36,582 nt of DNA from Bradyrhizobium sp. GTDB lineage: Bacteria; Pseudomonadota; Alphaproteobacteria; Rhizobiales; Xanthobacteraceae. The position numbers were made by a program, and so were the translations under genes. Location: positions 1 to 36,582 of the forward strand of contig JAQGKC010000324.1 in the NCBI GenBank assembly GCA_028290305.1. The letters are read 5' to 3'. Below, one piece after another: positions 14,620 to 22,869 of the stretch (position 1 is the stretch's first letter; each line of letters begins with the position of its first letter). A model generated the notes under the pieces. That model did no database searches. It saw only the letters and a list, made by a program, of their open reading frames with translations, and was not told the origin of the DNA.

Positions 14620-16533
14620 ATGAAGCTCATGATCCCGCCCGGCCGCCTCGACCGTCAGGTCGACCACGAGAAGGACCACGTGCTCGGCCCCGCCGATGCC
14701 GAGATCACGCTCGTCGAGTACGGCAGCTACGCGTGCCCGCACTGCAGGGCTGCGAACGAGCGCATCGCGCAAGCACGCGACCAACTCGGCGACCGCGTCT
14801 GCTACGCCTTCCGCCACAGGCCGCTCACGGACAACAGCCTTTCGTTTCGGGCCGCCGAGCTCGCTGAACTTGCCCAGACGCCCGAGGCATTCTGGTCCGC
14901 GCACATCAAGCTGATGACGAGGTCGATGCAGCTCACCAAAGACGACCTCGAGGCGGTGGCCGCCGACCTCGGCGTGAACGCCGACTTCGAGCTCGGCGAC
15001 AGCGACGCCGCGCGGCGCGCGAGGGCGAGGGTGGAGGCGGACGTCGCAAGCTCCCGCGCAAGCGGTGTGAGGTTCACGCCGACCTTCTACATCAACCGCC
15101 GGCGCTACGACGGACCGTGGGACGAGAGCTCTCTCGTCGACGCGATGCTTGGCACGCTCGGCCACCACGTCCGTACGGCAGCCCTGGACTTCGCGAGCTG
15201 GGGCCCGTCTGCCGGCATTTTGCTGGTCCTCGCGACCATGGCGGCGATCGTCGTGACGAACTCGCCGATCGGGCCGGCGTTCGAGGCGCTCTGGCGCCAG
15301 GAGCTCGGCGTGAGCTTGGGCGACGCGGCCTTTCGGATGTCCATCCTCCATTGGGTCAACGACGGCCTGCTGACGGTGTTCTTCCTCGTCGTGGGATTGG
15401 AAGTGAAGCGCGAGATGACAGTTGGCCACCTCGCGAGCCGCCGCTCCGCCGCGCTTCCGATCGCCGCCGCGCTCGGCGGCATGGTCGTGCCGGCGCTTCT
15501 GTATGCGCTGGTCATCCCTGCGGGGACGTGGTCGCACGGGTGGGGCGTTCCGATGGCAACCGACACGGCGTTCGCGATTGCCTTGATCGCCGTGATGGGC
15601 GCCCGCGTCCCCGTCGAGCTGCGCATCTTCCTCACCGCGGCGGCCATCGTCGACGACATCGGTGCGATCGTCGTCGTCGCTGTGTTCTACTCCGGCGATA
15701 TCCATCCGGGCTACCTGGCCGCGGCTGCGGCGGTGGTCGTTGTGCTGGCGCTGCTGAGCCGATCGAGGGTCTATCTGCTGTCGCCCTACATCCTGTTGGG
15801 CGTCGCGTTATGGGCGTTCGTCTACGCGGGCGGCCTCCACGCGACGCTGGCCGGCGTGGTACTTGCGCTGTTCATTCCGACGCGGCCGCCAGCCGACTTG
15901 ACCGCCCTGATGACGCAGGCCAGCACCATCATCGCCTCCGAGGCCCGGCATGAGGGCGAGGTTCTCAGGCACGGCCCCTCCACCCCGGCGCTGCACGCGC
16001 TCGACGCAATCTACGACAGGCTTGAATCGCCCGCCGACCGGCTGCTACGGCACGCCGGCGCGCGGTCGAGCTACGCTGTCCTCCCGATCTTCGCACTGGC
16101 GAATGCGGGTGTGGCGATGAACCCGGGCGTCTTCGTTGGGCATGGTTGGCTCATGGCCGCGATCGTCGCCGGCCTCGCCATAGGAAAGCCGGTCGGCGTC
16201 TTCCTCGCGGCCGCAGCGGCTGTGCGCGCAGGCATAGCCGTCAAGCCGGCGGAGTACACGTGGCGGCAGTTGGCCGGGGCGGGAGCCCTTGCTGGCATCG
16301 GCTTCACGATGTCGCTCTTCATCGCCGGGCAGGCGTTTCCAAGCGCCGCGGACTTCTCGGCCGCCAAGATCGCCGTGTTCGCCGCGTCGATTCTTTCGGC
16401 CGTCGTCGGGACTGCTGTGCTCTGGGGAGCTTCGCCTCAGGAGCTTATCGAAGAGGCGCCGGAGGGCGTCGGCACGCAAGTATCATCGCCCGCCGGCGTT
16501 ACGCCTTACCGTGAACAGGAGGTCTTTCGATGA
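14620..16533 (+). CDS. nhaA: DsbA-like domain fused to Na+/H+ antiporter NhaA
   Basis: The 637-residue protein joins two domains. Residues 1-185 are a DsbA/thioredoxin_4 domain with YGSYACPHC (Cys39, Cys42) and the cis-Pro in RFTPTFYIN. Residues 190-620 are a complete NhaA: MSILHWVNDGLLTVFFLVVG, ATDTAFAIALIAVMGARVP (Asp315), AAAIVDDIGAIVVVAV (Asp345, Asp346, the ion-binding pair) and GIGFTMSLFIAGQAF. NhaA exchanges Na+ or Li+ for protons in the inner membrane. The fusion suggests thiol-redox control or a redox enzyme at the membrane. There is no signal peptide, so the DsbA-like part is probably cytoplasmic. ATG 14620 is preferred to frames extending upstream through the kinase. Its end overlaps the next gene by 4 nt. 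Confidence 0.93.
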   Translation: MKLMIPPGRLDRQVDHEKDHVLGPADAEITLVEYGSYACPHCRAANERIAQARDQLGDRVCYAFRHRPLTDNSLSFRAAELAELAQTPEAFWSAHIKLMTRSMQLTKDDLEAVAADLGVNADFELGDSDAARRARARVEADVASSRASGVRFTPTFYINRRRYDGPWDESSLVDAMLGTLGHHVRTAALDFASWGPSAGILLVLATMAAIVVTNSPIGPAFEALWRQELGVSLGDAAFRMSILHWVNDGLLTVFFLVVGLEVKREMTVGHLASRRSAALPIAAALGGMVVPALLYALVIPAGTWSHGWGVPMATDTAFAIALIAVMGARVPVELRIFLTAAAIVDDIGAIVVVAVFYSGDIHPGYLAAAAAVVVVLALLSRSRVYLLSPYILLGVALWAFVYAGGLHATLAGVVLALFIPTRPPADLTALMTQASTIIASEARHEGEVLRHGPSTPALHALDAIYDRLESPADRLLRHAGARSSYAVLPIFALANAGVAMNPGVFVGHGWLMAAIVAGLAIGKPVGVFLAAAAAVRAGIAVKPAEYTWRQLAGAGALAGIGFTMSLFIAGQAFPSAADFSAAKIAVFAASILSAVVGTAVLWGASPQELIEEAPEGVGTQVSSPAGVTPYREQEVFR

Positions 16534-16934
16534 TTCTACCTATCGGTACGACAATAGCAGTCGCTGACAGCGAGACGGTCCGCCTGTTCCACAATACGGG
16601 CGTGAAACCTGGGGTGCATTTGGTCGAGATCACGGCGGCTCCGCCTGCGCCCGTCCACTCAGGCTCGGGTGCGCGCCATCACACCGGCTCTGCCAACCCC
16701 GATGGCAGGCGGCTCGTTGAGGACGACTTCGCGGCCGCGACGGCCGCCTTCCTCAACAAGCTCAGCCTGGACGGGACCATAGAACACCTGGTCGTTGTCT
16801 CTGACCCCAAGACTTTGGGGGAAATGCGCAAGCACTTCCACCGTGACCTGAGAGGCAAGATCATAGGCGAGCTCGCGAAGGACTTCAGCCGGCGTTCGCT
16901 TCAGGACATCGCCTCATTGATCGCCGACGCCTGA
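16530..16934 (+). CDS. Host-attachment-like (baeRF-type) protein
   Basis: The 134-residue product begins TTIAVADSETVRLFHNTG and has LSLDGTIEHLVVVSDPKTLG and LRGKIIGELAKDFSRRSLQD. This is the family annotated as protein required for attachment to host cells, related to the archaeal-eukaryotic release factor fold (baeRF). Members often sit in stress gene clusters; the activity is unknown. The ATG overlaps the NhaA stop (ATGA), showing translational coupling in the kinase-nhaA operon. Confidence 0.82.
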   Translation: MILPIGTTIAVADSETVRLFHNTGVKPGVHLVEITAAPPAPVHSGSGARHHTGSANPDGRRLVEDDFAAATAAFLNKLSLDGTIEHLVVVSDPKTLGEMRKHFHRDLRGKIIGELAKDFSRRSLQDIASLIADA

Positions 16935-17487
16935 CGCACCTCTGAAAACGGCTGCCGGCGCAAGCCCGTCCAGTCTCGAACGACTAAAAGTTGCCGAGCG
17001 ACGACTACTGCTCTCGACCAATCTAACCCAAAATTCCCAGGGGTCACTGACCACCGCGGGCTGACGGAAGACCGGACATGAGGAAAAGCGAGAACACGCC
17101 TGCAGCGGCTTCCCGTCCGGCGACAAAGCCAAGCAAGCGCGACGCCGCGGATGCGATGCGAAGTGCGACCGAATACTTGATCGCGACACGACAAGCCGAG
17201 CGCGCGCTCAAGGCGAGCAACTGCGCGCCGACCTTTCGATTGCGGACCTGCGCGGCGTCGAGGTCGCGTCGGATACGCTGCTCAGGCACGGCCGGAGTAG
17301 TATATGTGCTTCGCTCCAAACGGCCGCACCACCAAGTCTATGCAACTCCGTCCCTCCAGAGGTCCGAAATACGTGTCCGAGCATCCGATACATTCGTCTT
17401 GACAGCCTTCGCGCTGGCGGCCTCCGTGTAGCCCGCCGCGAGCGCACCGAGCGATGAACGATCGACTCTCTGCCTCAGACGGCCATC
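16935..17487. other. 553 bp without a supported gene
   Basis: A + frame from 17078 has AADAMRSATEYLIATRQAER, which looks helical, but it has no ribosome binding site and degenerates downstream; I do not call it. Just before the box, 17472-17490 keeps the last codons and TAA of the DUF1003 gene (RRPS stop), the relic of a third DUF1003-box cassette. Confidence 0.45.
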
Positions 17488-17528
17488 ATAACGCGCGGCT
17501 ATCGACTTCATAGCGTGACGTCATTTCC
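17488..17528 (+). promoter_or_regulatory. LysR-type box upstream of the ABM-like gene
   Basis: ATAA-N7-CTATCGA, CTTCATAGCG, TGACGTCATTTCC. It is nearly identical to the minus-strand copies at 5033-5073 and 11627-11668. The downstream 40 nt are also shared, through CGCGCGGAAT and GGTACCG, so promoter and start of the leader were copied together. Confidence 0.65.
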
Positions 17529-17676
17529 CATTCGTCGCGCGGAATCCGATGCTCCGGCGGTACCGCGCTCATGCGACGCACAACACCTGTCTTCTGCCGT
17601 GAACGCGGCGCGTGGTCGGGGCACTTCGACATCGAGATCGTACTACGTCGCAGCACTCTAGAAGCGAGATACGACC

Positions 17677-18363
17677 ATGTTTTCGGTGATTTTTGAGGTC
17701 CTCCCCAATAAAGGGAACTGGGATGACTACCTCGACAACGCCAAGATGTTGCGCCGCGAGCTGGAGCAGGTCGAAGGCTTCGTCGATAACATCCGCTACA
17801 AGAGCCTGACCCGCGAGGACTGGATCCTTTCGCTTTCGAACTGGCGGGACGAGAAGTCGCTCGTCCGCTGGCGCACCCGCATGCGCCATCACGAGGTCCA
17901 GCAGAAGGGCCGCGACGAAATCCTCGCAGACTACCACCTCCGAGTCGGCCAGATCACTGCCGACAATCAGGTGCCCGCGGGGTACGCCCTCACTGAGCAG
18001 CGGCTCGACGAGACCGAAGTCGGGGAGGGAACGACGGTCACGCTGATCAATGCGACGCGCCCCACGGAGTGGAAGCAGACTAACAATCCGTACGACTGCG
18101 CCGAGTCGCTCGGCCTGAACCCGTGGGCAGCCGACAGCACGTCCTGGGACATCTTCGACGCCATGCTCACGCCCGGCGACCTGATTCTGCTCATATCCTG
18201 GAAGGACGCCGCTGCGGCGCAGGCTTACGAGGACGCTTCCGCGCCGAATGACGAGGCGAGGGTCCGGAAAGTGCGGATCGTGCGCGACTACGGGAAATAC
18301 GACCGTCGCGAGGCGCCTCAGTACTACGCAGATGCCAAGGGCAGCGAGACCCTCTATGCATGA
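17677..18363 (+). CDS. Antibiotic-biosynthesis-monooxygenase-like protein
   Basis: The 228-residue product begins MFSVIFEVLPNKGNWDDYLD and continues with VEGFVDNIRYKSLTREDWIL and SLSNWRDEKSLVRWRT. This is the ABM dimeric alpha-beta barrel (EthD/ABM-type) fold. A second ABM-like segment appears in the C-terminal half (GDLILLISWKDAAAAQAYED). ABM proteins often oxidise or bind aromatic or haem-like substrates without a metal cofactor; the substrate is unknown. The ribosome binding site is weak. A LysR-type box lies 149 nt upstream. Confidence 0.8.
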   Translation: MFSVIFEVLPNKGNWDDYLDNAKMLRRELEQVEGFVDNIRYKSLTREDWILSLSNWRDEKSLVRWRTRMRHHEVQQKGRDEILADYHLRVGQITADNQVPAGYALTEQRLDETEVGEGTTVTLINATRPTEWKQTNNPYDCAESLGLNPWAADSTSWDIFDAMLTPGDLILLISWKDAAAAQAYEDASAPNDEARVRKVRIVRDYGKYDRREAPQYYADAKGSETLYA

Positions 18364-18494
18364 CACCGCTCCGTCGGGAAGCGCCTGCCTGCTGGGAGTT
18401 CGACTCTGCGTTCGCCCAGGCACGAGCCGTGGAGGAGCCAGGGTCGATCTCGCGAGGCGGCAGCGACGACGTCCTATCAAGGAGACCGGCCGAA

Positions 18495-18752
18495 ATGACG
18501 AGCGCGGTGGACAAGCGAGGCTCCGAGGCGTCGCCGAAATTCCGGGTTCTGCTGACGGCGTCGCTCATCCCGCCTCCCATCATGTTCGACTCGAACATCG
18601 TGGCGATCTCGCCGCCTTCGATTGGGCGGTCGCTCGGAGCGTCCTTCGCTGACGTCCAGTGGGTGATCAGCGCTTACGTGCTCATCCTCATCAGCGAGTG
18701 TGAGACTGCGCCGATGTGCGCGGAGGCCCCGCGAAGATGCCATGCAAACTGA
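18495..18752 (+). pseudogene. MFS transporter, N-terminal fragment
   Basis: From an ATG with AAGGAG 10 nt upstream the frame reads LLTASLIPPPIMFDSNIVAI and SLGASFADVQWVISAYVL, the first membrane segments of a DHA2-type MFS drug exporter. After about residue 65 it runs into unrelated sequence and stops. The remaining membrane segments are missing. Confidence 0.8.
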
Positions 18753-18818
18753 TCGACTGCCGCGACCCGCTCCGACGGGCCGGCCAAGAGCCCTATCAAA
18801 ATCTGAAAGGAAAGCACG

Positions 18819-19316
18819 ATGACGAATTCGAACGACGATGGCGCTCCCCGCCCACAGGCTGTGGTGGCCGGCGATCTTGACGGCGCCGGCACGCTCAACG
18901 GCCGTGCCGGCGCATCGGAGTTCTCGGTCGGCGGCCCCGACGGCAGGGGCGGCACGGCGGCGGGGGCGAACCCCTACGAGCTGCTGAGCGCTTCGCTCGC
19001 CGCGTGCACGGCGATGACGATACGGCTGCAGGCGCGAAGGCGGAAATTCCCGCTTTCCCACGTCGAGGTAGCCGTGTCGTACCACCATGTCGGGGATGGC
19101 GGCCGCGACTCTTTCGAGCGCTCCATCAGGCTCGAAGGAAACCTTGGCGACGAGCAGCGTGCCCAACTGATGCAGGCCGCGAACATGTGTCCCCTCGGAC
19201 GGACGCTCGGCCTCAGCGCCGACATCCGTACGAACGACAACGTCGGCGTCGCGCTCGCGGCAAGCTATGACGACGACTTGAGCGAGCTTCCGATCCCGAA
19301 CATCGACCGCGACTAG
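18819..19316 (+). CDS. OsmC-family peroxiredoxin
   Basis: OsmC/Ohr proteins reduce organic hydroperoxides with two Cys. The 165-residue product has NPYELLSASLAACTAMTIRL with Cys63 and MQAANMCPLGRTL with Cys124, at the usual family positions. It is cytoplasmic. AAAGGAAA lies 6 nt before the ATG. The following stretch contains a peroxiredoxin ghost and then LysR and peroxiredoxin genes in the same direction, so the neighbourhood is a peroxide-defence block. Confidence 0.9.
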   Translation: MTNSNDDGAPRPQAVVAGDLDGAGTLNGRAGASEFSVGGPDGRGGTAAGANPYELLSASLAACTAMTIRLQARRRKFPLSHVEVAVSYHHVGDGGRDSFERSIRLEGNLGDEQRAQLMQAANMCPLGRTLGLSADIRTNDNVGVALAASYDDDLSELPIPNIDRD

Positions 19317-19399
19317 TGTGCCGCGAGGTAGTCCGCGAGCCCACGGCGTTGTTGCGCTCGATGTCGTGCGCGCCGAAGAGCAGTGTCACTTTGCCCGCC

Positions 19400-19751
19400 G
19401 ATGCAAGATCCTACCCCGCTGCTCGTCGTCTCGCACAGACGTCTGACAACGCCTGGAGACGCAGAGGCGCAATGGGCTTTCGTTCGCGAGCCTGGCGATG
19501 CGCGAGGCTAGGTCGCGCACGCTTTCGGCCTGCGGCGGAAGGCCTGCGACGAACTGCGCCCCGTCGAGGAGGGCTGCGGGGCCGATCTCGCGGCCTTCAA
19601 CGGCGATCCGAGCTGGACGTTGACCATGCCAGCCCGGTACGTCGTGGCGCCGGGCGGGACCATCGAATACGCCGACATCAGAGTCGACTACACGCGGCGC
19701 TGCGACCCGTCCGAACTGATCTCGGTCCTCGCCCACATCGCCGCGCACTAG
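19400..19751 (+). pseudogene. Peroxiredoxin-like protein, C-terminal ghost
   Basis: One + frame reads RRNGLSFASLAMREA, then a stop at 19510, then VAHAFGLRRKACDELRPVEE, GADLAAFNGDPSWTLTMPAR and YVVAPGGTIEYADIRVDYTR, ending at 19751. This parallels the C-terminal half of AhpC/TSA-type peroxiredoxins. The N-terminal half with the active-site Cys is not recognisable. It is a decayed relative of the intact gene at 20937. Confidence 0.75.
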
Positions 19752-19930
19752 CCCGGCTCTCAGAGGCTCCAGAAAGCGTGTCCGTGCGTCCAAACCAATA
19801 GACCGGGCCGTTCCAATGTGTGCATGCAAGTTGCATCTATGCTCCATGAATGCGACGTGCCCCGTCACGTCGTCGAGTCGAAGGCTCGTCAGTATAGACA
19901 GCCGCAACTTGACGGAGAACAGAACAACCC

Positions 19931-20923
19931 ATGGAGCTTCATCAAGTTCGCTACTTCCTCGCCGTCGCGTCCTTACTCAACTTCACCCGCGCAGCCGAGC
20001 AGTGCAATGTCACGCAGCCCGCCCTGACCAAGGGGGTGCAGAAGCTCGAGCAGGAACTCGGCGGCCAGTTGATCTACCGCGAACGCCAGCTGACGCAGCT
20101 CACCGACCTTGGAAAGGAAGTCCTTCCGATGCTGGAGCGCACACTGGCCTCGGCAGAGGCGGTGCGTCGCAGGGCTCAGGAGTTCCAACGCAAGGAGGTC
20201 GCACCACTGAAGATCGGCCTCGCCCCATCCATCTCGGCGTCGCTCGTCCTCGATCTGATCGCGGAGATCGCAAAGTTCCTCCCTGGACTTCATGTCGAGC
20301 TGCGCGAGGGCGCGGCGGAGAAGCTCGTCGACCTCTTGCTTGAGGGGGAGATCAACGCCGCAATCGTCGGGGACGTGCAGGACATGCCCGCCCGCATCGA
20401 CGACTGGTTGCTGTTCGAGGAGCGCTACGTCGCGGTTCTCGCGCCGACACACCAGCTCGCAAACCGTCCCTCGCTCGGCATCGACGACCTCCGCGAGACC
20501 GTCTTGCTGGAACGCGCCGAATGCGACGTCGCCCCGAAGATCCAACGGTCGTATTTCCCCGAGGAACCGCCCCACCTCGGCCACTGTAGCGGTCACGACT
20601 TGCACCTGCAGCACATGGCCGCCGCTGGCTTCGGCGTGATACTCGCGCCCGAGCACATGCCGCGCCTTCCAACGCTCATGACCATCCCGCTCGAAGGCGA
20701 CCTGGTTTCGCGGGAGGTGCGGCTACTGGCTGTGCAGGGGCGCCGCTACTCGCCGGCGCTGGACGCTTTCGTCAAGGTCGCGCGGCTTCGCGACTGGTCG
20801 TTCGAAGTCCTCGACCGGGGCGTGCCGGACGCAACGGTCCCGGAGGTGGCGAGGCCGCGCCTGCATGACCACGACACGCACGCCAGCGGTCAACCGCTTC
20901 CAGCCAATCGATCCGCAGCCTGA
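19931..20923 (+). CDS. LysR-type transcriptional regulator, candidate regulator of the box
   Basis: The 330-residue product has the LysR helix-turn-helix (HQVRYFLAVASLLNFTRAAE, then QCNVTQPALTKGVQKLEQEL) at residues 3-60. The effector domain has LKIGLAPSISASLVLDL and VLLERAECDVAPKIQ. The C-terminus (from about residue 300) extends beyond the family by about 25 residues of low complexity, probably because the ancestral stop was lost. GGAG lies about 13 nt before the ATG. It is the only intact LysR close to the peroxide genes, and its ghost paralogue sits next to a box at 11627. It is thus the best candidate regulator, by inference only. No box is visible in front of it. Confidence 0.9.
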   Translation: MELHQVRYFLAVASLLNFTRAAEQCNVTQPALTKGVQKLEQELGGQLIYRERQLTQLTDLGKEVLPMLERTLASAEAVRRRAQEFQRKEVAPLKIGLAPSISASLVLDLIAEIAKFLPGLHVELREGAAEKLVDLLLEGEINAAIVGDVQDMPARIDDWLLFEERYVAVLAPTHQLANRPSLGIDDLRETVLLERAECDVAPKIQRSYFPEEPPHLGHCSGHDLHLQHMAAAGFGVILAPEHMPRLPTLMTIPLEGDLVSREVRLLAVQGRRYSPALDAFVKVARLRDWSFEVLDRGVPDATVPEVARPRLHDHDTHASGQPLPANRSAA

Positions 20924-20936
20924 CGACGCCGTACCG

Positions 20937-21599
20937 ATGCCAAACCAGACCGACAAGACACTCGCCCAGATTCGCACCGAGCTGTTGACGACGTTCAGCG
21001 CCGCGGACTGGGAGTCATACAACCACCTCGTGGGCTGGCTCCGCGATTCAGACGTGGCATCGCACGCGTTGAAGGTCGGAGACGACGCGCCGGACTTCCT
21101 CCTGCCAGACGCCGACGGCCGTCTCCACTCCTCCGAACAGCTCCGCCGCAACGGACCCCTCGTCCTGAGTTTCTTCCGAGGCGGCTGGTGTCCGTTCTGC
21201 ACCGCTGAGCTCTGCGCCCTCCAGGCGGCGAAGGATGAGTTCGAGAGCGTCGGCGCGACCCTCGCAGTTGTGACACCCGAGACGAGGGACTTCCCGCGGC
21301 AGCTCAAGCGGAGCCTGGGCTTAGACCTGAAGGTGCTCTCCGACGTCGACTACAGCGTTGCCATGTCGTATGGCGTACTGTTCCGGGTGCCTTACGAGAC
21401 CAAAGCGCACTATTCCGGGCTAGGCTTCGACCTCGGCGCCCGGCACGGGTCACCGGTCTGGATGCTACCCATTCCCGCGACCTACGTGATCGACGCAGAA
21501 GGCCGGATCCGCAGCGCGTTCGTCGAGCCCGACTTCACGATACGGGAGGAGCCGGCGCAAATCTTGGCCTCGCTGCGCCAGGCCGCTTCCACGTCCTAG
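20937..21599 (+). CDS. AhpC/TSA-type peroxiredoxin
   Basis: The 220-residue product has the family N-terminal helix (ELLTTFSAADWESYNHLV), then VGDDAPDFLLPDADGRL and LSFFRGGWCPFCTAELCALQ. The CxxC pair (Cys85, Cys88) fits the thiol-peroxidase/bacterioferritin-comigratory-type subgroup that reduces hydroperoxides. IPATYVIDAEGRIRSAFV completes the fold. ATG 20937 follows the LysR stop by 13 nt; an ATG at 20865 overlapping the LysR end is an alternative with a weak ribosome binding site. It is co-directional with LysR and the following GNAT gene. Confidence 0.9.
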   Translation: MPNQTDKTLAQIRTELLTTFSAADWESYNHLVGWLRDSDVASHALKVGDDAPDFLLPDADGRLHSSEQLRRNGPLVLSFFRGGWCPFCTAELCALQAAKDEFESVGATLAVVTPETRDFPRQLKRSLGLDLKVLSDVDYSVAMSYGVLFRVPYETKAHYSGLGFDLGARHGSPVWMLPIPATYVIDAEGRIRSAFVEPDFTIREEPAQILASLRQAASTS

Positions 21600-21614
21600 T
21601 GAGGGAGGCAGAAG

Positions 21615-21896
21615 GTGGAAAGCGACATCCAGGACAATCCGGCAATGCACCGGTTTGAAATGCCCCTCGGCGACAGCGCGCTCGCGGTCGCCTACTACAA
21701 GGTCGAAGACGGTCGCGTCGTCCTGCTCCACACGGAGGTGCCACAAGAGCTATCCGGCCTAGGGTACGGATCGAGGCTGGCGCACGGCGTTTTCGAAGCG
21801 TTGCGACGCGACGGGAAAAGAGTAATCGCGAAGTGCCCCTTCATGTCCTCCTACGCCGCCCGGCACCCCGAGTACTGCGCACTCCTCGACGGCTGA
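21615..21896 (+). CDS. GNAT-type N-acetyltransferase (YidJ/Gtn10-like)
   Basis: The 93-residue product shows FEMPLGDSALAVAYYKVEDG and the motif LSGLGYGSRLAHGVFEAL, then CPFMSSYAARHPEY. This is the short YidJ-like GNAT domain with the acetyl-CoA loop (GxGYGSxLA). The substrate is unknown. A GTG start has GGGAGG 7-8 nt upstream. It lies 15 nt after the peroxiredoxin stop, so it is part of the same operon. Confidence 0.85.
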   Translation: MESDIQDNPAMHRFEMPLGDSALAVAYYKVEDGRVVLLHTEVPQELSGLGYGSRLAHGVFEALRRDGKRVIAKCPFMSSYAARHPEYCALLDG

Positions 21897-21942
21897 TCGC
21901 GGACGGACGGGACGCCGGCGCGCACAGCGCTTTTGGACGACG

Positions 21943-21990
21943 ATATCTCACGCCTATCGAATGCATGCCCAAAGGGAATTTCTAATTTCC
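21943..21990 (+). promoter_or_regulatory. LysR-type box upstream of cytochrome P460
   Basis: ATAT-N7-CTATCGA, then ATGCATGCCC and a block ending TAATTTCC. The dyad and the CTATCGA core are identical to the other copies; the last block is longer by several bases. It lies 130 nt before the cytochrome gene. Confidence 0.5.
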
Positions 21991-22119
21991 TCGGCGACGT
22001 CCGATCTTTGGGTCTACTAGGCCGCCCGAGCACACGCGGTCGGCGCCACAGCGATTGAAACAGTGATTGAAGCCGTTGCGCCGAGTCCGTGCCGCGCGCG
22101 AGCAACAAAGGAGACCCCC

Positions 22120-22695
22120 ATGAAATTACCGAGGACTGTCGGACTGGCTGTCGCCGTCTCGCTGGTCGCCGGCGCCGTAGCGGCGCTCGCTCAGATCAGC
22201 GAAGCGGCTCCGGCCGGCCCGACCGCGAACGTGGTGGACACCGCCGGGCACCTGCGCGTGCCGGCGGACTACCGAACCCTCTACCAAGCGCTCGGCAGCT
22301 GGGCGATTGCCGCCGAGAGCGGCCAGAGCTCGAAAGAAATGCACGCCGTCTACGCATCCCCGGGGGCGATCGACGCCTACCGGAAGACGGGGCACTTCCC
22401 GGACGGCGCCGTTCTGGTGAAAGAGGTCTTCGCGACCTCGACGAACGAGATGACCACCGGCACGGTAAGCCACGCCGACAAGCTCAAGGGCTGGTTCGTC
22501 ATGGTGAGAGACAGCAAGGGGACGCACCCCGGCAACCCGTTGTGGGGCGACGGGTGGGGATGGTCGTGGTTCGACGCGGACAAGCCGCTCAAGACCACCT
22601 CGACCGACTACCATTCCGATTGCCAGGGGTGCCACGTGCCCGCCAAGGGCACCGATTGGATTTACGTGAATGGATATCCCGTCCTGCGTCACTAG
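22120..22695 (+). CDS. Cytochrome P460-domain protein
   Basis: The 191-residue product starts with a signal peptide (MKLPRTVGLAVAVSLVAGAV, cut after ALA). The mature part has AIDAYRKTGHFPDGAVLVKE and DGWGWSWFDADKP, and ends with the haem c site DCQGCHVPAKG (Cys168, Cys171, His172). P460 cytochromes are periplasmic and oxidise small nitrogen compounds such as hydroxylamine or detoxify reactive species. AAGGAG lies 6 nt before the ATG. A LysR-type box stands upstream. A broken relative is at 27068. Confidence 0.92.
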   Translation: MKLPRTVGLAVAVSLVAGAVAALAQISEAAPAGPTANVVDTAGHLRVPADYRTLYQALGSWAIAAESGQSSKEMHAVYASPGAIDAYRKTGHFPDGAVLVKEVFATSTNEMTTGTVSHADKLKGWFVMVRDSKGTHPGNPLWGDGWGWSWFDADKPLKTTSTDYHSDCQGCHVPAKGTDWIYVNGYPVLRH

Positions 22696-22869
22696 GCGGC
22701 CGCATGCGTGGACGCTCTCCTCTTGCAGTTTCGCGGAGGTAATGTCGAATCCCGCAAGCTGGTGCGGCAAGCCAGAAGATTGAAGAGCCTATTGTGACCA
22801 TTCGTTTCGGTTATCGATCTTTCGGGTCCGACCGACGTTCAGACTACAAACGAGCGCATGGAGGTCGGC

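Noticed and set aside
14614..15705. Long minus-strand frame inside the DsbA-NhaA gene
   Set aside because: It is antisense to a strongly conserved gene, is Arg/Asp/His-rich from GC-skewed codons, and has no family pattern.
17078..17431. Possible small gene (117 codons)
   Set aside because: The first 50 residues look plausible but there is no ribosome binding site, no known family, and the second half degenerates.
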